From assembly GCA_934675625.1 (NCBI GenBank), contig CAKURH010000070.1, forward strand, positions 1 through 19,752: 19,752 nucleotides of DNA, written 5' to 3'. Source of the stretch: an uncultured Kiritimatiellota bacterium (GTDB lineage: Bacteria > Verrucomicrobiota > Kiritimatiellia > RFP12 > UBA1067). Under the pieces are notes generated by a model. It saw only the letters and a list, made by a program, of their open reading frames with translations, ran no database searches and had not been told where the DNA came from. Below, piece by piece: positions 14,594 to 19,752 of this stretch; position 1 is the first letter of the stretch; every line of letters begins with the position of its first letter. A program made the translations under genes and the position numbers.

Positions 14594-15604
14594 TCATTCC
14601 CGTCGTTTGGGGACAGCCGGCAGCCGTCTAGGCCATTTCTGGCTTCGATGTTCGTTGAAGTCGATGGCGCGCGTGAGGCGTTCAAGCGCGTGGGCCATGT
14701 CTTCGTTCTCCGGGAAGCGGGTGCGTAGGCGTTCGACGGTTTCCCGTGCGCGTTTCAGTTTGGCGAGACGCTTGTCGGGTGCCGCACGGTCTTCGTCCGT
14801 CGCCGTGAGCGCGGCAACAAGCGCGTTCGCCGTGTTCGTCGCCTCGGCCTCGACCTGCGCAAGCGCGGCGGACGTGCGGACATAGCCGACGGCGAGCGCG
14901 GCGAAAAGCCCGAACGCGAGAACGAGCGCGGTGGCGGCCCCGACGGCGGCGGGTGGATTGCGTCGTGCCCACAAGGCGAGCCGACGAAGGGCCGACGGTG
15001 GACGCGCCGCGAGCGGTTCGTGTGCGCAGTAGCGGCGGAGATCGGCGGCGAACGCCGTCATGTCGGCGTAGCGGACGGCGGGATCGGCGGCCGTCGCCTT
15101 GTCCAAAATCGCGGCAAAGTCAGCATCGGGATGCTCGTGGAGATGCGGCGCGGCTTCCTCCGCGAGCGTAGCGCCAAGGGCGTAGACGTCGGAGAGGATC
15201 GTCGCGCCCTCTCCGCGCAGGCGTTCGGGAGCCATGTAGGCACGCGTACCGGCGACATCGGGCGCGGCATCCGCGAGGCAGGCGAGGCCGAAGTCACCGA
15301 CCTTGATCGCGCCGTCCTGTCCGATGAGTATGTTGGCGGGCTTGATGTCGCGGTGAAGGACGCCGCAACCGTGTGCATAGGCGAGCGCATCCGCAACGGT
15401 GGCACCGAACGCGGCGACAGCCGCGAGCGAAGCGAAGGCATGGTCTCGCGCCGTCGTGCCGTCCACGTATTCCATCGCGAAGTAGCAGACGGCGCCGCAC
15501 ATGCCCGCCGCGTACACGTCAAGGATGTTCGGGTGGTGCAGCTGAGCGATAAGGTGCGATTCGGCGGCGAGGTCTTTCAGGTTATCGGGAAGTTCAGTTG
15601 GCAT
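14594..15604 (-). pseudogene. Ser/Thr protein kinase fragment lacking the ATP-binding N-lobe
   Basis: A 336-residue ORF that begins inside a Hanks-type kinase domain. Present are the alpha-C glutamate region (Glu15 in AAESHLIAQL), HRDIKPANIL (84-93, Asp86 and Asn91), DFG (104-106) and APE (125-127). After these come a shortened C-lobe and a single membrane helix at about 218-241. The glycine loop and the VAIK lysine are missing, since the ORF starts where about 40-50 residues of N-lobe should precede it. An in-frame stop (of the DUF2442 gene) lies two codons upstream, and the ATG has no ribosome site. I read it as a 5'-truncated kinase, probably once paired with the sigma factor at 18470-19072. 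A functional pseudokinase cannot be excluded. Confidence 0.82.
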
Positions 15605-15607
15605 GCA

Positions 15608-15871
15608 TCACGATGAGACAAGTGACGGGCGACGCACGAACTGTCCGTAATCGCCTCGAAGCAGCCCTTCAAATGAAAGGTCCTCGTCAAGGTCAGGCCA
15701 GTGAAGCCCCTCTTCGTCGACTTCAATGTTTTCGAGCTGATCCAACGTTGCCTGTTCGAGACGCCAGTTCCCGACGATCGGAAACGAGAAGTCGATTCCG
15801 TTTGGGAACGACACGAAGATTCGTCCTGCGCTGTAATGCGCAAGCGGCATTTTGTCATCCAAAGTATTCAT
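15608..15871 (-). CDS. DUF2442-family small protein
   Basis: An 87-residue protein matching the DUF2442 pattern: a strand-rich start (FPNGIDFSFPI), then LEQATLDQLENIEV and the family signature LHWPDLDEDLSFEGLL. Function is unknown; DUF2442 genes often sit beside DUF4160 genes, and the pair has been suggested to be a toxin-antitoxin-like module (from memory). I chose the ATG at 15871, which has AGGAGG 7 nt upstream, over the longer frame from 15922. It overlaps the DUF4160 gene by 17 nt, implying translational coupling. Its stop lies 3 nt before the ATG of the kinase fragment, in the same frame. Confidence 0.85.
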   Translation of the reverse strand: MNTLDDKMPLAHYSAGRIFVSFPNGIDFSFPIVGNWRLEQATLDQLENIEVDEEGLHWPDLDEDLSFEGLLRGDYGQFVRRPSLVSS

Positions 15872-16088
15872 GCCATTTCCTCCTGATAACCTCGACCTCT
15901 TCCTCGGCGATTTCCTGTGCACGACGAAGTTCCTGAACTTTCATGCCTTTTGACTCAACGAGCTCAACGCCGTCAGAGACATCGAATTTTGCCCGCCCAG
16001 CACCGTTCCTTGCGTGAACATGAATCGGTTGGTGTTCGTTCGAGTAGAAATAGAATTTATAACCGTCTCGTTCGACTGCAATAGGCAT
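15855..16088 (-). CDS. DUF4160-family small protein
   Basis: A 77-residue protein with the DUF4160 layout: MPIAVERDGYKFYFYSNEHQ, then PIHVHARNG and a C-terminal helix rich in Glu and Arg. The conserved His-x-His (HVHA) is present. Biochemical function is unknown. It is the first gene of a two-gene unit with DUF2442. The start at 16088 has AAAGGAG 6 nt upstream, and the extended -10 at 16120-16112 gives a 5' UTR of about 17 nt. GC is lower than in the metabolic genes, as in the rest of this island. Confidence 0.85.
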   Translation of the reverse strand: MPIAVERDGYKFYFYSNEHQPIHVHARNGAGRAKFDVSDGVELVESKGMKVQELRRAQEIAEEEVEVIRRKWHEYFG

Positions 16089-16111
16089 ACGCGCTCCTTT
16101 CAACGGATGGC

Positions 16112-16165
16112 ATTATACCAAATATGCGCAGAATCGACCTAATCACGACGGAGAAATGATATAAT
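16112..16165. promoter_or_regulatory. Divergent extended -10 promoters
   Basis: TGGTATAAT on the minus strand (16120-16112) serves the DUF4160 gene, and TGATATAAT on the plus strand (16157-16165) serves the lipoprotein gene. The two -10 elements are about 40 bp apart and point away from each other. Neither has a strong -35. Confidence 0.75.
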
Positions 16166-16186
16166 CTACCTCAAAGGAAAATTGAA

Positions 16187-16552
16187 ATGAGAAGATTGAT
16201 TGTTTCTGCTGCATTGAGCATTCTAATCTGTGGATGCAACACAATGACATCCCCGCAATCGACCTTTGAGAGAGGCGAAATCGTTAACCATGGAATTTTC
16301 GACGATGCGATTGTTGTTGCTCAGGTGGTTAGTACAAATGTGGTACATGCCTATTCTGTTTCTGACGCCGGTTTTACATATGGCTTACGAATCGCCATCC
16401 TACCTCTGAGCGACGACTATGTCAATGGGCAGCACATTCGTCGCGGCTATTATGAGTACTTAGGGCCGTACACTTATGTCACAATCAAAGACGGGAAAGG
16501 AAACGACGAACAAACTAATACAATACGTCTTTTTCGCGAGATTGTGAAGTAA
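16187..16552 (+). CDS. Small putative lipoprotein of unknown function
   Basis: A 121-residue protein. The N terminus is a lipoprotein signal (MRRLIVSAALSILICGC) with the lipobox ICGC and lipidated Cys17. The mature part is mostly predicted strand and has no motif I recognise. The start has AAAGGAAA about 8 nt upstream and a TGATATAAT promoter at 16157-16165. Base composition is clearly more AT-rich than the flanking metabolic genes, so it belongs with the transferred segment at 15605-18415. It probably sits in a membrane facing the periplasm; no role can be assigned. Confidence 0.75.
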   Translation: MRRLIVSAALSILICGCNTMTSPQSTFERGEIVNHGIFDDAIVVAQVVSTNVVHAYSVSDAGFTYGLRIAILPLSDDYVNGQHIRRGYYEYLGPYTYVTIKDGKGNDEQTNTIRLFREIVK

Positions 16553-16568
16553 GTGAGAAGGCCATGCC

Positions 16569-16594
16569 TATGTGCGTGGAACTTTAGGCACATA
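16569..16594 (+). terminator. Weak inverted repeat after the lipoprotein gene
   Basis: TATGTGC (16569-16575) and GCACATA (16588-16594) are perfect 7-bp inverted repeats with a 12-nt loop and no U run. It may be a weak terminator. Confidence 0.3.
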
Positions 16595-16644
16595 CGAGTG
16601 ATTAGTACGCATTCAAAAATGACTTGGGTCAAAAGAGTCCCCCG

Positions 16645-17673
16645 ATGAATACTATTGTCGCCTATTATAAGTTTCTGAAGCAGGTTGCAACCTTTGAAGA
16701 ACTTGTTCAACGGTTACATGACGAAGGAATGCCCATTACTCAAAAGTATTCTCAAGACCAGCCGTTGTTTTATCGTTGTTTGACAGTCGGGCGTGATTGG
16801 ATTCGATTTCAGTATGCTCGACAAGGACGTCCCAAGGCAACGGTTTATGATGCAGAGTTTGATGGCGATGTACAGATTATAGCTTGGACGTTTTATTCAA
16901 TTCTCATGGCGGGAGAGACCAAAACATTGTTTCTAATGACACAAGAAGCATCTGCGTTTATTGAAGAGACGGCATTGACTGAAAATCTAGCACCCGAGTT
17001 CTTCCGTGAAAATCTTGCGAAGCCGCTTGTTTTGTATGCGGGAGAACCTAAATGCCTTCTCGGCAATGTGTCTTGCATTTCATTGGCCTATCATCAAGAA
17101 GCCGATGAGATAGGTTGCGTGTTTTCGATTCAGGACGCGAAATGCCCGTCACGGGAGTTTGGGCGGGTCTTTCCCTTAAGCGAGTTGCGCGGTCGATTCT
17201 TACAATCGACCATTGCAATGGGCGAAACGGGAGAATCCACTCTTTACATGATACAACAAGGGTTCGTATCCGGGAAAGACGATTTGGACGAACAAATGTA
17301 TCATGTCTTGCTTTATGCGTTCAAATTCATCCTTTTGCGCAAATGTGATAAGCAACCGCTTGTCGCCGAACGGCAATACAAGGAGAGGAGGAACGCCAAC
17401 AGGCAAAATGAGATCTTTGGCCGCGTAAACTATCAACGAGTTTCCCTCACGACGACTTACCGGACGGCATTGGCAAGACATGCAGACTCATCACGAGAGA
17501 CTCTTGTATTAGACAAGGAAGGCCGGACACTCCAAGCGACACGAGTCGTTGGCTTTCTGCGCCGCCAACATTATGGGCCCAGAAATTCACTGGTCAAGTT
17601 TGTTTACATTGATGCACACGATTCACATGCATGGAAAAAAGACGGCATCCGAATTGTTCACGTAGTGAAATAG
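16645..17673 (+). CDS. Uncharacterised AT-rich gene, conserved-looking C terminus
   Basis: A 342-residue soluble-looking protein with no signal peptide and no membrane helix. I do not recognise its N-terminal two thirds. The C-terminal segment GFLRRQHYGPRNSLVKFVYI resembles, from memory, a tail found in uncharacterised phage and plasmid proteins (pattern GHWRxQxYG...I.PxxxG). I chose the ATG at 16645; the frame also opens with TTG at 16624. A 9-codon ORF (16619-16648) ends in an ATGA overlap with this start, so coupling is possible. The gene lies in the AT-rich island between the lipoprotein gene and the convergent VapC gene. An exchange-type accessory gene is likely; function is unknown. Confidence 0.72.
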   Translation: MNTIVAYYKFLKQVATFEELVQRLHDEGMPITQKYSQDQPLFYRCLTVGRDWIRFQYARQGRPKATVYDAEFDGDVQIIAWTFYSILMAGETKTLFLMTQEASAFIEETALTENLAPEFFRENLAKPLVLYAGEPKCLLGNVSCISLAYHQEADEIGCVFSIQDAKCPSREFGRVFPLSELRGRFLQSTIAMGETGESTLYMIQQGFVSGKDDLDEQMYHVLLYAFKFILLRKCDKQPLVAERQYKERRNANRQNEIFGRVNYQRVSLTTTYRTALARHADSSRETLVLDKEGRTLQATRVVGFLRRQHYGPRNSLVKFVYIDAHDSHAWKKDGIRIVHVVK

Positions 17674-17761
17674 GTTGATGGATGGCGAACTGCGAATGCA
17701 GTCTTGCGAGCGACAGAGCCCTTGGCGGATACCGTACTCGCCAACAACAATACCGTCCCTT

Positions 17762-18148
17762 TCATTGCAATGTCTCGATACCATATTCGGGGAAACGGCG
17801 ATCCCCTGTCACGACCACGCAGCCATTCAGCAACGCCGTGGCGATGATGAAGCGATCAGCGGGATCCTTGTGGATTTCCGGTAACGCCGAAGCTTGAAGC
17901 ATGATGGCGTTATCGAGCGGCAACTCCCTCATGCCGTACTGCCGGACAAGCATGTCGGCAAACTTGGCGGGAGAGACAGGGATTTCCAACTCACCTTTCT
18001 TCACCTTTCGGGCGATTTCCCAGATTGAGATTGACGAAAAGCAAAGGAGTTCCGCATCCTGAATCGTCTCGCGTGCCGACCGGGAGAGCTTGTGATCGCC
18101 CGTCGCAAGCCAAATAAGCGCACACGTGTCGACCAACACCCGTTGCAT
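17762..18148 (-). CDS. vapC: PIN-domain toxin, VapC family
   Basis: A 128-residue PIN-domain ribonuclease. The acidic residues expected at the active site are present: Asp7 (VDTCALIW), Glu44 (SISIWEIA), Asp98 (DPADRF) and Asp116 (TGDRRF). The pattern fits the COG3744-type PIN toxins (DTxALxW, RELPL, DPxDRxIIA). It would cut RNA unless bound by the antitoxin. The long open frame upstream to 18463 is a shadow. The ATG at 18148 overlaps the antitoxin stop as TAATG and has GGGAG about 10 nt upstream, so the two are translationally coupled. It is convergent with the unknown gene ending at 17673. Confidence 0.92.
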   Translation of the reverse strand: MQRVLVDTCALIWLATGDHKLSRSARETIQDAELLCFSSISIWEIARKVKKGELEIPVSPAKFADMLVRQYGMRELPLDNAIMLQASALPEIHKDPADRFIIATALLNGCVVVTGDRRFPEYGIETLQ

Positions 18149-18378
18149 TAGGCATTCTCCCATTCGGAGGATTCGTCGGCAAACCAGTCGCCCCGCATCT
18201 TCACCTTGCCCGCAAATCCCGGCAGCGGCCCCATGTTGCGCTTGGGGGCAATGGGAACGATCTTGGCAATCGGGCGGCCATAACGCATGATCGTGAAAAT
18301 CGAGAGCTTGCTCTCGACTTCCGCAAGGACGCTCGAAAAGTTGGATTTGGCCTCGTAGACATTCAGCATCGACTGCAT
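18148..18378 (-). CDS. Phd/YefM-type antitoxin of the VapC pair
   Basis: A 76-residue antitoxin. The N-terminal DNA-binding part shows YEAKSNFSSVLAEVE and a later segment RYGRPIAKIVP, the usual Phd/YefM pattern. The C-terminal tail (GDWFADESSEWENA) is acidic and would wrap the toxin. Such antitoxins also repress their own promoter. The start at 18378 has AAAGGAG 6 nt upstream. The stop overlaps the VapC start by one base. The promoter at 18436-18407 lies just upstream. Confidence 0.9.
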   Translation of the reverse strand: MQSMLNVYEAKSNFSSVLAEVESKLSIFTIMRYGRPIAKIVPIAPKRNMGPLPGFAGKVKMRGDWFADESSEWENA

Positions 18379-18406
18379 AGATTGCTCCTTTACCTTGATG
18401 CCGCTT

Positions 18407-18436
18407 ATTATACCATAAGTAGGTCAAGATGGCCAA
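18407..18436 (-). promoter_or_regulatory. Promoter of the Phd-VapC pair
   Basis: Extended -10 TGGTATAAT (18415-18407) with a weak -35 TTGGCC (18436-18431) at 18 bp. The -35 and spacer fall inside the short ORF 18408-18470, so the promoter may have been formed at an insertion junction. Confidence 0.7.
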
Positions 18437-18470
18437 GTGCTTGCCGTGCGTTACGTCTTTCAATCTGCAT
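18408..18470 (-). pseudogene. Short ORF coupled to the sigma factor, possible kinase N-terminal remnant
   Basis: The sigma factor stop overlaps an ATG (TAATG at 18472-18468) that opens a 20-codon ORF ending at 18408. It begins MQIERRNARQALGHLDLL. In PVC bacteria a Ser/Thr kinase often follows this type of sigma factor, and the kinase fragment at 14594-15604 lacks its N terminus, so this may be the stump of the kinase gene. Its GC is lower than that of the sigma gene, which weakens the idea. Confidence 0.35.
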
Positions 18471-19072
18471 TATCTTGTCGTTCCGCGAAAGCACGAGACT
18501 TCCATCAGCTTGCGCTGGAGGCGTTCGAGGGCACGGACGTGGCGGATGGACGCGGTCTTGGGCTCAATGCCGAGAATGGCGGCGCAGTCGCCGTTGCCGA
18601 GTCCGTCGAAATGGCGGAGAATGAGGATCTGGCGGTCGGCGGCGGAGAGCGAACCCAGCGCGGCGCGAAGGAGGCTGTGCCGTTCGTCGCGGTCGACGCG
18701 CGAGGCGGGCGAGGTGACGTCGGCGGCGAACAGCCCCCAGTTGAGCCCGCCGACGTTGGTCTCGTCCGGCGCGTCGGCGACAGACACTTCGCGGTAGGCA
18801 TCGCGTGCGTCGGCCCCCAGGTTCTTTCGTTCAAGGTCGGCCAGCGTCTGGAACAGGAGCGTCCGCAACTTGAAGTAGACGGGCACGTCCGGATGCGCCG
18901 CGAAGTAGGCGAGCCGCTTCGCGCATGCCTCATAGGTGGCGGAAAGGACGTCCTCCGGCGAGAAGCGCTTCAGCAGAACCGGCTTCAGATTCCGCTCGGC
19001 GAGCGCAAGAAGCCGCGCACGGTTCTCCGTGAACGCCGTCGCAAGAAAACGGGCTGTATCGGATTCGTTCAT
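18470..19072 (-). CDS. ECF-type RNA polymerase sigma factor
   Basis: A 200-residue sigma-70 family protein with only regions 2 and 4. Region 2 includes FSPEDVLSATYEACAKRLAYF (about 37-57) and YFKLRTLLFQTLADLERK. Region 4 spans about 138-190, with LSAADRQILILRHFDGLGNG, then a helix-turn-helix (CAAILGIEPKTASIRHVRAL). It resembles the PVC-type ECF factors that are often coded beside Ser/Thr kinases. The start at 19072 has no clear Shine-Dalgarno sequence, and a TGTGATAAT box ends 6 nt upstream, so the mRNA may be leaderless. No anti-sigma gene is seen. Confidence 0.9.
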   Translation of the reverse strand: MNESDTARFLATAFTENRARLLALAERNLKPVLLKRFSPEDVLSATYEACAKRLAYFAAHPDVPVYFKLRTLLFQTLADLERKNLGADARDAYREVSVADAPDETNVGGLNWGLFAADVTSPASRVDRDERHSLLRAALGSLSAADRQILILRHFDGLGNGDCAAILGIEPKTASIRHVRALERLQRKLMEVSCFRGTTR

Positions 19073-19077
19073 TGCCG

Positions 19078-19086
19078 ATTATCACA
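19078..19086 (-). promoter_or_regulatory. Candidate leaderless promoter of the sigma factor gene
   Basis: TGTGATAAT (19086-19078) is an extended -10 with one mismatch to TATAAT. Its position puts transcription start at or beside the ATG at 19072. It overlaps the stop codon of the toxin remnant. Confidence 0.45.
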
Positions 19087-19339
19087 ATCCCCAAGCCTGC
19101 CAATTCCGTCTTGCGTAAACAAAACGCCGCACGTCCATCGTATCCCCAATGACAACATGCAGCACGATGAAATTACCGATGGAGATGCGATAATACGAAA
19201 CTCAAGCGCGAACGGCCTTCCCTGCATGGGCGTAGTCCTTCAGGTGGCGATAGACCATGTTCGCTTTCAGCCGCCGCGCGTCCTGTGCCGCCAGACGATC
19301 GGTTTCCGAAAGAATTGCCTCCATTGGATCGAAGAGCGC
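19082..19339 (-). pseudogene. RelE/ParE-type toxin remnant
   Basis: In the same frame as the antitoxin ORF upstream, the sequence after the TAG at 19342-19340 runs to a TGA (19204-19202) and on to a TGA at 19084-19082. The last 39 codons read YYRISIGNFIVLHVV, then DTMDVRRFVYARRNW. This is the strand pair and Arg-rich end of RelE/ParE ribonuclease-fold toxins. The toxin N terminus (about 50 residues) is not found. It is therefore a decayed gene; which part of 19205-19339 belongs to antitoxin or toxin is uncertain. Confidence 0.75.
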
Positions 19340-19480
19340 CTAATAGGTTTCAAGCGAAAGCATGACGGACGTACCGTATCCGTTTTTCGTGAAAAACACA
19401 GGGCCCGACTGAATGTCTGACTCGATTTCATTGAATTTGTTCCGTAGATCCGTTACGGGGCGAATGTTAAGGGCATTCAT
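19340..19480 (-). pseudogene. Phd/YefM-type antitoxin with premature TAG
   Basis: The start at 19480 has GGAG 6 nt upstream and the TGATATAAT promoter at 19512-19504. The 46 codons include IRPVTDLRNKFNEIE, FFTKNGYG and VMLSLETY, the standard Phd/YefM N-terminal domain, then TAG at 19342-19340. The frame continues with antitoxin-like sequence (EAILSETDRLAA), so a single base change (for example GAG to TAG) probably truncated it. The short product keeps the DNA-binding part but loses most of the toxin-binding tail. Confidence 0.8.
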
Positions 19481-19503
19481 CAACATCTCCATTGAATGGC
19501 ATA

Positions 19504-19512
19504 ATTATATCA
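19504..19512 (-). promoter_or_regulatory. Extended -10 promoter of the decayed toxin-antitoxin locus
   Basis: Minus-strand TGATATAAT (19512-19504); predicted start near 19497, about 17 nt before the ATG at 19480. Confidence 0.7.
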
Positions 19513-19525
19513 TAATTTTGCCCTC

Positions 19526-19631
19526 CTCGCGCAGAACCGCAAGGAACGCAGAGATGTACCCCTTTACCAAGGACTTCCGCAAACATGTTTTGATTGACCT
19601 GTACTCTGCGGCCTCCGCGTCTCTGCGCGAG
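19526..19631. repeat. Large imperfect inverted repeat with CGCAGAG-type arms
   Basis: The left arm (19526-19559) includes CTCGCGCAGAACCGCAAGG and ACGCAGAGA; the right arm (19601-19631) is its imperfect reverse complement, GTACTCTGCGGCCTCCGCG followed by TCTCTGCGCGAG. The arms span about 30 bp each with a 41-bp loop. The CCGC(A)AGG...CGCAGAG core is shared with 14211-14365 and 19715-19743. Confidence 0.75.
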
Positions 19632-19752
19632 AGCGTGTTCGATGGGGGCACCCCTTGCGCCCCTTGTCGACACACCGGGTGCAACGAGATATTTATGCAG
19701 AGTCAAAGGGGTTTAGCCGCAGAGAACGCAAAGGACGCAAGGCTCATGCCGC
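19632..19752. repeat. Window end with another dispersed repeat copy
   Basis: AGCCGCAGAGAACGCAAAGG continuing to CGCAAGGC (19715-19743) is a further copy of the same family. I see no supported gene between 19632 and the window end. Confidence 0.55.

Noticed and set aside
14382..14597. 71-codon ORF starting with an ATGA overlap at the kinase stop
   Set aside because: No recognisable content, Pro- and Arg-rich, and it runs into repeat sequence; probably chance.
19467..19706. 79-codon minus-strand ORF at the right end
   Set aside because: It runs through the inverted repeat and crosses the promoter and start of the decayed antitoxin in another frame.
14211..19743. CRISPR array from repeated CGCAGAG-type words
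   Set aside because: Copies are imperfect, unevenly spaced and partly inverted; no regular repeat-spacer pattern exists.

Overview
This is a high-GC window in which most genes lie on the minus strand. It probably comes from a PVC-superphylum bacterium, perhaps Kiritimatiellota, Lentisphaerota or Verrucomicrobiota. That assignment is an inference from gene content: a type III glutamine synthetase, a GntR/LacI chimeric regulator, an ECF sigma factor with a nearby Ser/Thr kinase remnant, and a secreted beta-helix protein beside a sugar-acid cassette. No marker gene is present to prove it.

Positions 1-7800 hold nitrogen and amino-acid metabolism. A GntR/LacI-type regulator (+) ends tail to tail, with an 11-nt overlap, against a trp operon (-) made of trpE and a trpG-trpD fusion. 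The operon starts with a complete transcription attenuator: a TTGACA/TAAAAT promoter, a 24-residue leader peptide with three tandem Trp codons, an antiterminator segment, and a terminator hairpin with a U-rich tail. Upstream come glnN (GSIII), preceded by a near-perfect sigma-54 -24/-12 element, and argF.

Positions 8246-14108 hold a five-gene minus-strand operon. In order of transcription it encodes an IlvD/Edd sugar-acid dehydratase, a DapA-family aldolase/dehydratase, an SDR dehydrogenase, an MFS transporter and a secreted beta-helix protein. It looks like a non-phosphorylative route for a sugar acid released from a polysaccharide. The substrate cannot be read from the sequence.

Positions 14109-19752 are an accessory region with repeats and lower GC. 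It holds a Ser/Thr kinase lacking its N-lobe, a DUF4160-DUF2442 pair, a lipoprotein, an unknown AT-richer gene, a Phd-VapC toxin-antitoxin pair, an ECF sigma factor, and a decayed Phd-RelE/ParE locus with two in-frame stops that gives no long ORF. A plausible reading is that a sigma factor-kinase operon was invaded by a toxin-antitoxin-carrying island.

Across the window, nine promoter-like sites share an extended -10 element close to TGGTATAAT. Several intergenic spacers carry palindromic or GC-rich dispersed repeats. I saw no tRNA, rRNA, CRISPR array or intact transposase.
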